A stretch of 23,885 nucleotides of DNA from an uncultured Eubacteriales bacterium (GCA_902493155.1 CABUOE010000012.1:1-23885), one strand, 5' to 3'. Counted from the stretch's first letter, positions 8,868 through 16,235 are shown. The notes: a model not told the origin generated them from the letters alone. Numbers and translations: made by a program.

Positions 8868-8903
8868 AAAAACCGCTTCCAATTAGATTGGAAGCGGTTT
8901 TTT
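8868..8903 (+). terminator. Strong terminator of the sucrose locus
   Basis: A perfect 16-bp stem (8868-8883 with 8887-8902), a three-base TAG loop and a terminal T-run. It closes the fructokinase transcript. Confidence 0.93.
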
Positions 8904-8906
8904 GTC

Positions 8907-8929
8907 ACCAGTGACAGGTTGGGTCGTCG
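8907..8929. repeat. Duplicated tail of the XRE gene (direct repeat with 9029-9051)
   Basis: These 23 bases match 9029-9051 at 22 positions. Read on the minus strand, both copies encode the same last residues, DDPTCHW, followed by a stop (TGA here, TAA in the other copy). The second copy is the true 3' end of the XRE gene; this one is an orphan fragment beyond the palindromic repeat. A duplication made when the repeat element inserted is the simplest reading. Confidence 0.65.
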
Positions 8930-8945
8930 ATTCACCCTGCCATTC

Positions 8946-9022
8946 GTAGGGGCGGGGCTCTGCTCCGCCCGTGCCATAACGGCAATGGTTGACCGCGGGA
9001 CGACGTGGGCGTCGTCCCCTAC
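8946..9022. repeat. Palindromic MITE-like repeat, copy 1
   Basis: A 77-bp element bounded by terminal inverted repeats GTAGGGG and CCCCTAC. It contains two GC-rich stem-loops (GGGCGG/CCGCCC, then GGGACGACG-TGGG-CGTCGTCCC) around a middle segment with ATAACGGCAATG. It is nearly identical to copy 2 at 9454-9534. No coding capacity is seen, as expected for a miniature non-autonomous element. Confidence 0.75.
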
Positions 9023-9026
9023 ATAT

Positions 9027-9248
9027 TTACCAGTGACAGGTCGGGTCGTCGGTCAAACCGACAATGTAATCGATGCTGACGTGGTAGAGCTTGGCGAGTG
9101 CAATCAGATTTGCTGCTGACGGCACAGATTGTCCGCCTTCATAATACTGATAGGTTCTTACTTTTATTCCAACAGTTTTTGCTACTTTTTCTTGCGTAAA
9201 CCCTTCCTTCTCTCTCAAAGTTTTAATTCTCTCTACAAATTTTTCCAT
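9027..9248 (-). CDS. Small XRE-family helix-turn-helix regulator
   Basis: A 73-residue single-domain Cro/cI-type DNA-binding protein. The helix-turn-helix is FTQEKVAKTVGIKVRTYQYY (about residues 17-36), and the usual fourth helix LIALAKLYHVSIDYIVGLTD follows. The start ATG at 9248 has a good ribosome site (GAGGTGA). Upstream lie a minus-strand promoter and, divergently, a consensus plus-strand promoter overlapped by palindromic ACGAAAAGTT motifs, which are its likely operators. Its 3' end abuts the MITE-like repeat, and its last residues are duplicated beyond it. The target gene is unclear. Confidence 0.85.
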   Translation of the reverse strand: MEKFVERIKTLREKEGFTQEKVAKTVGIKVRTYQYYEGGQSVPSAANLIALAKLYHVSIDYIVGLTDDPTCHW

Positions 9249-9275
9249 TTTTTCACCTCAATTTTCTAAAAACGC

Positions 9276-9304
9276 TTGACACGAAAAGTTTTTCATGATA
9301 TACT
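9276..9304 (+). promoter_or_regulatory. Consensus promoter with XRE operator-like sites
   Basis: TTGACA (9276-9281), a 17-base spacer and TATACT (9299-9304) face away from the XRE gene. ACGAAAAGTT occurs in the spacer (9281-9290) and again at 9320-9329, the second inside the palindrome TTACGAA/TTCGTAA (9318-9337). A repressor bound there would block this promoter. The first plausible gene downstream is the ribbon-helix-helix protein at 9740, over 400 bases away and beyond repeat copy 2. Confidence 0.7.
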
Positions 9305-9378
9305 GCAAATAACAAATTACGAAAAGTTCTTCGTAAAATTTAGGAGTACGAAATAAACTGCGTGTATATTCCTTTTCA

Positions 9379-9407
9379 GCATACCATAAAAAACTCCGGA
9401 AAGTCAA
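9379..9407 (-). promoter_or_regulatory. Promoter of the XRE regulator gene
   Basis: On the minus strand, TTGACT (9402-9407), a 17-base spacer and TATGCT (9379-9384). The transcript would carry a leader of about 125 bases that crosses the operator-like palindromes before the XRE start. Confidence 0.55.
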
Positions 9408-9453
9408 CGAATTTTCGTGGGTTTTATTTCCCCTACCCCATAAACGCCAAACC

Positions 9454-9534
9454 GTAGGGGCGGGGCTCTGCTCCGCCCGCGTTATAACGGCAATGATTGA
9501 TTGATCGCGGGGCGACGTGGGCGTCGCCCCCTAC
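9454..9534. repeat. Palindromic MITE-like repeat, copy 2
   Basis: An 81-bp copy of the element at 8946-9022, with the same GTAGGGG/CCCCTAC ends. The second hairpin here is a perfect nine-base stem (GGGGCGACG/CGTCGCCCC) with loop TGGG. It differs from copy 1 by a few substitutions and a four-base GATT duplication in the middle. It lies between the divergent promoter and the ribbon-helix-helix gene. Confidence 0.75.
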
Positions 9535-9563
9535 GTTCCCCTTGCATCTCCTCCCCTGCCTCG

Positions 9564-9686
9564 GCAGGAGGCCCGAAATCGCCATCACCTCACCGCGTTT
9601 TGCAGACCCCCTCTCCCTCCATACAACCGGACGAACCACGTCGATAAAGGAAACGAGGGACATGCTGCGGTTTTCGGGCTTCCTGC
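9564..9686. repeat. Imperfect inverted repeat upstream of the ribbon-helix-helix gene
   Basis: GCAGGAGGCCCGAAATCGC (9564-9582) is complementary, with two mismatches and one gap, to 9667-9686. The arms lie about 85 bases apart. They could fold in the leader of the gene at 9740 or be the ends of another small mobile element; nothing coding is seen between them. Confidence 0.4.
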
Positions 9687-9739
9687 GGGGGTGGGAAACT
9701 GGAGCAAACCATATCTCTATCCTGTCCGGAGGCAACACC

Positions 9740-9940
9740 ATGAAAATCAGACCGGTACGCATTCCCATCCTACCCTCTTATGTGAGCAAAAGCATCCGCA
9801 TCGACATCGGGGTTGTCGACGAAATCGAAAGAGCCATCTGCGGAAAAGAATGTACCTTTTCCGCCTTCGTCCGGGAGGCCTTGCGCTATACTCTGGACGC
9901 TCTCTACGAAGAGGAACAGCAAAAAAACGGACAGCCCTGA
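9740..9940 (+). CDS. Small ribbon-helix-helix-like protein
   Basis: A 66-residue protein with the layout of an Arc/CopG-type DNA-binding domain: a short strand (SIRID, residues 18-22), helix one (GVVDEIERAI), a turn, and helix two beginning TFSAFVREALRY. The tail is acidic then polar. ATG 9740 is chosen because CGGAGG precedes it with correct spacing. The frame stays open upstream to 9497, but that stretch runs through repeat copy 2. The stop codon lies in the loop of a terminator. It could be a transcription regulator or an orphan antitoxin; no toxin gene is adjacent. Confidence 0.6.
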   Translation: MKIRPVRIPILPSYVSKSIRIDIGVVDEIERAICGKECTFSAFVREALRYTLDALYEEEQQKNGQP

Positions 9941-9956
9941 AAGCTGTCCGTTTTTT
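9922..9956. terminator. Bidirectional terminator
   Basis: An A-tract, the nine-base stem ACGGACAGC (9927-9935) pairing with GCTGTCCGT (9943-9951), and a T-tract. The loop holds the stop codon of the ribbon-helix-helix gene. The symmetric A and T tracts would also end transcription of the permease operon converging from the right. Confidence 0.88.
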
Positions 9957-9972
9957 CTCTTTCTTGCCGCCC

Positions 9973-11328
9973 TTATTCCTGCTTGATGGCAGTCAGCGCG
10001 CTGATTTTTACCGCCCGATTGGCGGGATAGAAGCCGGATATGAGGCCAATCATCGTCGCAAAGGCGATGGCCCCGATAACAAGCCAGAACGGGATGATAG
10101 AAGAGCCGCCCAGCCCTCCGCCGCCCATCATCATGCCATAGATATCTCCCCCGCCCGCTCCGGCGGAGATGGAGTTGATGATGAAGGAGATGAGGTAACT
10201 GATTCCTACGCCAATGACCCCACCGATAAACCCGATGGTTCCCGCCTCCATCAAAAAGACGGTGCGGATGTTTTTAATCATACAGCCTAAGACCTTCATA
10301 ACGCCGATTTCACGGGTGCGCTCATAGATGGACATAATCATGGTGTTGGTGATGCCCAGCGCCGCGACCAGCAGCGAGATGGCCCCCAAACCGCCCAGAA
10401 TCATCTGTTGGCTTCTCGCCTGCTCCTCAATGGGCTTGCGGATGCTCTCCATGGAGTTTGTCTCGTAGCCGTAGCCTTTGATCATTTCCTCCACCTCGGC
10501 TACGTGCTTGATGTCGTCCACCTTGACCATGACCTGCTGGTAACCGGTGTCCTTTTTGTTTTTGTCCACTTTGACATTGTTTAATTTGTTGTACTCGGTC
10601 TGAAGCTTTTTCAGAAAATTCATATCCATAAAAACCGAGTAGCTAGGGCTGGGGTTTTTGCTCCAGTCCTCCGCCATAATACCCGCCGTCTTGATTTTGT
10701 AGACGGGGGCTTTTTTCTTGTTTTCGGAGTCCTGCTTGTTGATTTCGATTTCCAGTTTGTCTTTCATCACGTCCACAAACGGGTCGGGCATATTTCCTTC
10801 CGCGTCGGGTATCATATCCACCCGGTTATTCATGTTTTTCTTGGTGTTGTAAAAGTCATAGGGCGCCTGGGAACCGAAAAGGATGTAATTTTCCTCCCCG
10901 CCTGTCTCGGCCGATGGAAAACTCCCCTCGGTAAGCTGGTAGCCGAACGCCTCCAAGTCCTCCATGTACACGCCGTAAATCATGCCTTCATAAGCGTATT
11001 TGCCGCTTTTGATGGTATACTGGCCCCACTCGCCCTGGTAAACGGGCATAGTGGCCTCGACGTACTGGTGTTCTTTGAAGGTTTTGAGCATGCTGTCATC
11101 CAGCGGGGGGATGTCGGTGCTGCCGCTCCAGTTGTAGATCTGGATAACCGTCAGATCCCCCATCTGGGCCAGCGCCTCTTCGGTGGTTTTCTGCATTCCC
11201 AGCCCCAGTGAAATCATCACAACGATGGCGCATGTGCCGATGACCACTCCCATAACGGTCAAAAGGGTCCGTACTTTCCGTTTGAAGAGGTTTGAAAGGC
11301 ACATGACGATCATGTCTTTTAATTTCAT
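9973..11328 (-). CDS. MacB/FtsX-type ABC transporter permease
   Basis: Membrane subunit of a MacB-like (type VII) ABC system, 451 residues. It has one N-terminal span (about residues 19-45, RTLLTVMGVVIGTCAIVVM), a large extracellular domain, then three C-terminal spans beginning near residue 310. Family marks are the coupling segment YERTREIGVMKVLGC and the ending FYPANRAVKISALTAIKQE. The gene overlaps the preceding exported-protein gene by four bases (ATGA), so the two are translationally coupled. Such systems act by moving an extracytoplasmic domain in response to ATP hydrolysis, for example to extrude peptides or lipoproteins or to signal. The substrate cannot be read from the sequence. 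Confidence 0.9.
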   Translation of the reverse strand: MKLKDMIVMCLSNLFKRKVRTLLTVMGVVIGTCAIVVMISLGLGMQKTTEEALAQMGDLTVIQIYNWSGSTDIPPLDDSMLKTFKEHQYVEATMPVYQGEWGQYTIKSGKYAYEGMIYGVYMEDLEAFGYQLTEGSFPSAETGGEENYILFGSQAPYDFYNTKKNMNNRVDMIPDAEGNMPDPFVDVMKDKLEIEINKQDSENKKKAPVYKIKTAGIMAEDWSKNPSPSYSVFMDMNFLKKLQTEYNKLNNVKVDKNKKDTGYQQVMVKVDDIKHVAEVEEMIKGYGYETNSMESIRKPIEEQARSQQMILGGLGAISLLVAALGITNTMIMSIYERTREIGVMKVLGCMIKNIRTVFLMEAGTIGFIGGVIGVGISYLISFIINSISAGAGGGDIYGMMMGGGGLGGSSIIPFWLVIGAIAFATMIGLISGFYPANRAVKISALTAIKQE

Positions 11329-13502
11329 TGCTGCTGATCCTCATCATCTTCGGGGATGTCGTCAAATTCGTCGTTTTCTTCCAGAAGTCTCTTCTTGCGG
11401 GCTTTGACCTTTACGACAACTACAATAACGACTACCGCAACCACCGCAGCAGCGCCCACGCCGATGAGAATCCACGCCCACATGGGAAGTCCTCCCTGAG
11501 GTTCTTCGGGCATGGGTTCCATGCCGGGATCGTCAATGGCCGGCATATCCATCTGCATGACTTCTGCGGAAAACTCCCGGATAATCTCCTTGGTGTCTCC
11601 GTTGGCGTCCTCGTAGGTGAATTTGAGGGTACCAGTCAGCGGCCCCACGTCGATGGGATTGATACTCAAGTCAAAGGAGTCGCTGGCGCCGGACTCCACG
11701 TTGCCGATATAGGATTTTCCTTCGCCGGTGGTGAAGTTTTCGCCTTCTGCCTCCACCGACAGGTTAAAGATGGTGCTCTTGCCCTGGTTGACAAACTGCA
11801 CCGAAATAGAGGGGCTGTCGCCCAAGTAAATCGGGCTGTACAGCTCTACTTCATTTACTTCAAAGCGGTCGGGCTGAGTCACAGGGACGGTGATGGTCTC
11901 AGTGGCCTCCAATGTCTCCCGCTTGCCGTCCAAAACCGCCTCGTAGCTGAATTTTACCTGCAAGCCATAGGATTTTGGGGCCGCGTCCGCCTTGACCAGC
12001 ATGTCGATGGACTCGGTGAACACGCCTCCCGCCGGGACTCTGGCGATAAAGAAAGTGTTGCTGGAGTTGGCGGGGGTGAATACGCCGCCGGTGGTCTCGT
12101 CGGGAGCCGACTCGATGGTCATTTTGACGTTTTCGATGGCGGAGACGGAGCTTGTATTTTTGACGTTGAGGGTCAGGGGAAAGGTCTGGCCGCCCACCAC
12201 CGAGCTTTCTCCGAAGCTGTAGCTCTGCATGATGATCTGGGGCTTGCTCATACCCACGCCTTCGTTGTCCTCGTCGCTGGAAGTTTTCGTGCCTTTCACC
12301 GGGACAAAAACTTTAGAGGAAACTTCCTCTTCACCGTTTTTCAGGCTGACGGTGAGGATTTGGTTGCCGGTTTCCAGCTTTTTGCTGGTAGCCATATTGT
12401 ATGTAAGGGTGGTGGAGGCGCCCGATGCCAGATTTTGAATCGTCTGGGTGTCCAACCCTCCGTTGACGGTGATGCCCTCGGTGGCCAGGCCGTCCAGCTT
12501 CACCTGAAGCCCTTTTACCGCCTTGCCGGTGTTGTTCTGGACAGTGACACTCAATTTGAAGGTATCCCCGGCGGGTACGGTGGATTTATCTACTTTGTAG
12601 TTCGTGACGGCAAGGCTGCCGCCGCTCCCCGACTGCTCGTCCATACCGGTGACTTTCAGGTAGACGGGAATCTCCTCGGTCTTGACTTCGGAGCCGTATT
12701 TGTACATAGCCTTGAGAGATATGGTCTGGGTGCCGGAAGCCATCTCCTTGCTGGCCACCACGTCGAGGGTCAGCTCCGCCGTTTCCCGGCGTCCCAGATT
12801 GATGGACTTGGTGGCGTCAGAGGAATTAAAGGTCATCCCCTCCGGCAAAGTTGAACTCACCTGGATTTTCCCCAAAATGGAGTTTGTGGTGTTGGAAAGC
12901 TGGATGCGGAGGGTTTTGCTCTGGCCGGCGTTAATGGTCTGGAGGGGAGAACCTTCCTTGACAATAATCGCGTTTCCGACCAGTTTCGGAGGATCCATCG
13001 GGCTGGGAATCACCGGCTCGTCCGGATCGTATTGGTCGTTGCCGCCGCCGTCGATGCTGTAAACCGTCCGCTGGAAAGAATAGCTGTCGGTCACTTTTCC
13101 ATTGTACTTCACATCGATGAGCAGTGTGGTGGCCCCCATGCCAGTGTAGGTAATTTTCCCCTCCGGTACATGGAGCCGATAGCTGAGTACCGAACCTCCG
13201 CTGGGACGGATGCCCTTTTCGGCATAAGAACCGCTCATGCCGCCTACTCCCGTCACCGTAATGTCTACGCTGGTGACGTCGCTGTCGGTATAGGCGTTGT
13301 GCAAAAAGTTTAAATCCATGCTGAAATCGTCAAACGCTTTGATTCCGCTTTTGGGATCCGTCGTAATCGACACGGTGGGTTCGCTGGCCGCATGGGCTGT
13401 CAGCGCCGGCACCGCCGCTAATATGAGCGTCGTAATCATCAGAAGGGTTACGGCGACAGCCATGAGCCTTTCGCCTTTCTGTTTCCATTTGGTGTAGTTC
13501 AT
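11325..13502 (-). CDS. Large exported protein with Ig-like (CARDB/NEW3-like) repeats and a C-terminal membrane anchor
   Basis: A 725-residue surface protein. A Sec signal (LMAVAVTLLMITTLILAAVP, cleavage near AHA-A at about residue 39) is followed by several beta-rich segments of the CARDB/alpha-galactosidase-NEW3 type. Each has the pattern of an adhesin-like Ig fold (for example KLSVTVQNNTGKAVKGLQVK and LTLNVKNTSSVSAIENVKM). One membrane span lies at about 674-697, then a basic stop-transfer stretch and a very acidic tail in the cytoplasm. The start at 13502 has AAGGAGAAGG. It lies between the ATPase and permease genes of a MacB-like system, so it probably replaces the usual adaptor or acts as the substrate-contacting partner. 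COG1361-like proteins are known in this setting. Confidence 0.75.
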   Translation of the reverse strand: MNYTKWKQKGERLMAVAVTLLMITTLILAAVPALTAHAASEPTVSITTDPKSGIKAFDDFSMDLNFLHNAYTDSDVTSVDITVTGVGGMSGSYAEKGIRPSGGSVLSYRLHVPEGKITYTGMGATTLLIDVKYNGKVTDSYSFQRTVYSIDGGGNDQYDPDEPVIPSPMDPPKLVGNAIIVKEGSPLQTINAGQSKTLRIQLSNTTNSILGKIQVSSTLPEGMTFNSSDATKSINLGRRETAELTLDVVASKEMASGTQTISLKAMYKYGSEVKTEEIPVYLKVTGMDEQSGSGGSLAVTNYKVDKSTVPAGDTFKLSVTVQNNTGKAVKGLQVKLDGLATEGITVNGGLDTQTIQNLASGASTTLTYNMATSKKLETGNQILTVSLKNGEEEVSSKVFVPVKGTKTSSDEDNEGVGMSKPQIIMQSYSFGESSVVGGQTFPLTLNVKNTSSVSAIENVKMTIESAPDETTGGVFTPANSSNTFFIARVPAGGVFTESIDMLVKADAAPKSYGLQVKFSYEAVLDGKRETLEATETITVPVTQPDRFEVNEVELYSPIYLGDSPSISVQFVNQGKSTIFNLSVEAEGENFTTGEGKSYIGNVESGASDSFDLSINPIDVGPLTGTLKFTYEDANGDTKEIIREFSAEVMQMDMPAIDDPGMEPMPEEPQGGLPMWAWILIGVGAAAVVAVVVIVVVVKVKARKKRLLEENDEFDDIPEDDEDQQQ

Positions 13503-13584
13503 TGTCCTTCTCCTTGGTCGTATTGTCGTATTTTTATAGGCGGCCGCCTCTGCAACAGGCTGATGGCCGCAGTAGGTTCAATTG

Positions 13585-14307
13585 TTATCCCGCTGACTCC
13601 TGCTGTCCGGGGACAAAAACCGCCTCGTTTGGCTTGTCGCTTTTGATGTTGCCGTCTAGGAGGTGAACGATCCGGTCGGCATACTGGGCGATTTCCCGGT
13701 CGTGGGTGACTAAGATCAGCGTTTCGTGATGCTTGCGGGCGAGGCCCACAATCATCTCCATGACTTCGATGGTGGTCTTGCTGTCTAAGTTTCCGGTGGG
13801 CTCGTCGGCAAAGACGATTTTCGGGTGCGCCACGAAAGCCCTGGCAATGCCGACCCGCTGCTGCTGTCCGCCGGACATCTGGGTCGGCTTGTGGTGCATC
13901 CGGTTCCCAAGCTTGACCGCTTTGAGCATCTTCACCGCCTGCTCGTTTCTGCTTTTCTTGCTAATTCCCTTAAACATCAGGGGCATTGCCACGTTTTCCA
14001 CCGCCGTCAAAGTGGGCATCAGGTTATAGGACTGAAAGATGAATCCGATGTTTTTCTGCCTAAAAACCGCCAACTGCCGTTCACTGAGTTTGGCGATGTC
14101 CACCCCGTCGATAAAGACGCTGCCCCGGGAAGGCTTCTCAAGGCCCGCCATAATGTTTAGAAGGGTGGATTTTCCCGAGCCGGATGTACCCAGGATACAG
14201 CAGATCTCCCCCTGTTCGATGGAGAGGTTGATGCGGTTTAAGGCAACGACTTTTTCCGTCCCCAGATGGTAGACTTTTCGAATATCCTTGACGCAAATAA
14301 GACTCAT
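13585..14307 (-). CDS. MacB/LolD-type ABC transporter ATPase
   Basis: Nucleotide-binding subunit, 240 residues. Walker A is GTSGSGKST (residues 40-48), followed by the Q-loop FIFQSYNLMPTLTAVENV, the signature MSGGQQQRVGIARA, Walker B IVFADEPTGNLDS and the switch VTHD. The LMPTLTAVENV and TGNLDS wording is typical of the MacB/LolD/FtsE group. The ATG at 14307 is chosen because AGGAGA precedes it by seven bases; an in-frame ATG eight codons earlier has no ribosome site. First gene of the operon with the exported protein and the permease, with a promoter at 14429-14457. Confidence 0.93.
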   Translation of the reverse strand: MSLICVKDIRKVYHLGTEKVVALNRINLSIEQGEICCILGTSGSGKSTLLNIMAGLEKPSRGSVFIDGVDIAKLSERQLAVFRQKNIGFIFQSYNLMPTLTAVENVAMPLMFKGISKKSRNEQAVKMLKAVKLGNRMHHKPTQMSGGQQQRVGIARAFVAHPKIVFADEPTGNLDSKTTIEVMEMIVGLARKHHETLILVTHDREIAQYADRIVHLLDGNIKSDKPNEAVFVPGQQESAG

Positions 14308-14428
14308 TGTCGTTCTCCTAACTTCTATCATAAAGAGCTGCGATCATGTCGATTTTTTCAGCCTCCTTATAAAGTATTGGTATCAATCAAACTGCGGACG
14401 TTTTTATGTATCTCCGTCTCATATTGTG

Positions 14429-14457
14429 AGTATAGCATAGAGCATTACCGAAAACAA
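14429..14457 (-). promoter_or_regulatory. Promoter of the MacB-like operon
   Basis: On the minus strand, TTGTTT (14452-14457), a 17-base spacer and TATACT (14429-14434). Transcription would begin near 14422, giving a leader of about 115 bases before the ATPase gene. Confidence 0.65.
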
Positions 14458-14554
14458 TGAAATTCCGGTAACAATCCGGCAAAAACGGTCCCTATTTTAT
14501 ATAGACGCAAAGCGCATCCTAAAAGTTTCAATTTCTCTTGTTATTTTCATAAAA

Positions 14555-14571
14555 TTTGGTAGATTACCAAA
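14555..14571. promoter_or_regulatory. Operator-like palindrome in the long intergenic region
   Basis: TTTGGTA-GAT-TACCAAA, a perfect 7+7 inverted repeat, lies in AT-rich sequence about 100 bases upstream of the MacB-operon promoter. It is shaped like a repressor site, but no regulator gene is adjacent. Confidence 0.3.
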
Positions 14572-14600
14572 CGTCAGAAAAAATATACCTAAATCGAGAT

Positions 14601-14665
14601 GTCCCCCGCCTCTAAAGGCGGCGGGTTCCACTTGATTTTTTCGATGGGAGCAGAGTCTCCCACCG
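14601..14665 (-). mobile_element. Possible IS200/IS605-type right-end remnant
   Basis: Two neighbouring hairpins: a GC-rich one (CCCGCC pairing with GGCGG plus GG, one bulge, 14605-14625) and TGGGAG/CTCCCA (14645-14662). Read on the minus strand the segment resembles the GC-rich stem-loop that commonly follows tnpB genes in Firmicutes. An open minus-strand frame without a start codon ends at 14612 and may be a decayed tnpB end. The remaining sequence from 14460 to 14936 is AT-rich and shows no gene. Confidence 0.3.
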
Positions 14666-14854
14666 AAAACGTTGAATGACGGAACTGCGCTCCTTATTGA
14701 AACAACGACTAAATGTGACGGGGTGTATAAATATATCCAGATTCTGTAAAATTTTTACTTTCTGTGAAACAAAACGCTTTGTTTTTTACACTATATGAGT
14801 ACAAAAAGGTAAATGAAAAATGCTTTCACTGAAAAAATTTTTTCTGTCACTTTT

Positions 14855-14883
14855 TTGACCGCTTGCGGATTTTCTTAATAAAG
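14855..14883 (+). promoter_or_regulatory. Weak candidate promoter of the serpin gene
   Basis: TTGACC (14855-14860) with ATAAAG 17 bases later. The -10 is poor, and a slightly shifted AATAAA is equally possible. No better plus-strand promoter is seen close to the serpin start. Confidence 0.3.
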
Positions 14884-14936
14884 AGGCAAATATCGCTAAA
14901 TTTCATTTTATTAAAAACCAGAAAGGATCGATTATC

Positions 14937-16235
14937 ATGACAAAGAAAATGCTGGTTGCAATCATCGCATGTCTAGCCTGCGCCACCCTTGCCGCCGGTC
15001 AGGTTTTTTCCGCCGGAGATAAGGTTCCCGCCCCGGAACAGAAGGGAACTCCGGAATATCCCGCTGCCGTCGCCTTTGACGACTACGACGCCAAAGCCGC
15101 CATCTGCGAGTCCAATCCCGTCGACGAAAAATTTATTGATTCCATTAATAATTTTGCCGCAGAGTCCTCTTCCAAGTTGTTAAAACGGCGTTCAGACAAC
15201 TATACCTATTCCCCCATCAGCGCCTACATGGCTCTTTCGCTGGCCACCGCCGGCTCCAATGGGGGCACCCAGCAGGAACTTCTAGAAGTGCTGGGCATCG
15301 ACAAAAAACAGGGCGTTTCCTATCTTTCAGCCCAAAACGCCAACCTGTTCCGCCGGATGTACCTGGACAACGACATGGGCAAGCTAAAAATCGCCAACTC
15401 CCTGTGGCTCAGCGAGGATTTGACCTTTAATCAGAAGTATCTGGATACCGCCACCGGGCAATTTTACGCTTCTCTCTTCAACGTGGATTTCGCCGACAAA
15501 AAAACCGGCGAGCTCATGGGCCAGTGGATTGCGGAAAATACAAACGGCACTCTGGCTCCTAAGATGGAAGTGGACAAAGACCTCTGCATGTCCATCATCA
15601 ACACCGTCTATTTCAAAGACCAGTGGATCAATAAATTCGAGGAATCCGCCACCAAGGAGGATACCTTCTATAAAGCCGACGGCACCACCGTCCAGTGCGA
15701 TTTTATGAACCAGGTTTTCAGCTCCCACGGATTTGTGAAAGGCAAAAACTACACGGCTGCGTCCCTGGGACTGAAAAACGGCGGCGCCATGAATTTCATC
15801 CTGCCGGATAAAGGCGTAAAAATTTATGACCTGCTCTCCTCCGCCGACAAAGTTTCCAATCTGCTCGAGGGCGGCGAAGAAAAAAGCGGTATGGTCACCT
15901 TCAAGCTGCCGAAGTTTAACTTCAACACTGACATCGACCTGGGCAGCACCCTCAAATCCCTGGGTGTCAAGAAAGCTTTTCAAGATAAGGCCGATTTCAG
16001 CGGCATTTCCACTGACCAGGGCCTCTTCATTTCCGAAGTCAAACAGCAGACCCACGTAGCCATCGACGAAAACGGCGTAGAGGCTTCCGCCTTTACCGAA
16101 ATCGGTATGGCCGGTTCTTCGCTCCCCGTGGACAAAGCCGAAATGATTCTCGACCGTCCTTTTATCTTTACCATCACCGACCGCAACGGCGTGGTGATGT
16201 TTATGGGCGTCATCAACGACCCCACGCAGAAATAA
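14937..16235 (+). CDS. Secreted serpin (serine protease inhibitor)
   Basis: A 432-residue suicide protease inhibitor with a Sec signal peptide (KKMLVAIIACLACATLAAG), so it acts outside the cell. Serpin core marks include NYTYSPISAYMALSLATAGS, IINTVYFKDQWINKF, VTFKLPKFNF, and DRPFIFTITDRNGVVMFMG at the end. The reactive-loop hinge is NGVEASAFTEIG. Counting from Gly380 as P15 puts P1-P1' at Ser394-Ser395 (GSSLP), uncertain by a few residues because this loop is about three residues longer than that of alpha-1-antitrypsin. The small, alanine-like hinge residues favour an inhibitory form. Gut-bacterial serpins inhibit elastase-like host proteases, and a similar role is inferred. It stands alone, with its own ribosome site (GAAAGGA) and terminator. 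Confidence 0.95.
   Translation: MTKKMLVAIIACLACATLAAGQVFSAGDKVPAPEQKGTPEYPAAVAFDDYDAKAAICESNPVDEKFIDSINNFAAESSSKLLKRRSDNYTYSPISAYMALSLATAGSNGGTQQELLEVLGIDKKQGVSYLSAQNANLFRRMYLDNDMGKLKIANSLWLSEDLTFNQKYLDTATGQFYASLFNVDFADKKTGELMGQWIAENTNGTLAPKMEVDKDLCMSIINTVYFKDQWINKFEESATKEDTFYKADGTTVQCDFMNQVFSSHGFVKGKNYTAASLGLKNGGAMNFILPDKGVKIYDLLSSADKVSNLLEGGEEKSGMVTFKLPKFNFNTDIDLGSTLKSLGVKKAFQDKADFSGISTDQGLFISEVKQQTHVAIDENGVEASAFTEIGMAGSSLPVDKAEMILDRPFIFTITDRNGVVMFMGVINDPTQK

Noticed and set aside
9497..9739. N-terminal extension of the ribbon-helix-helix gene
   Set aside because: The extra 81 codons run through the MITE-like repeat and an inverted repeat; a good ribosome site supports the ATG at 9740.
11328..12854. 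A 508-codon open frame on the plus strand
   Set aside because: It lies wholly antisense to the exported-protein gene, has no ribosome site, and encodes a His/Gly/Val-rich composition typical of a GC-rich reverse complement.
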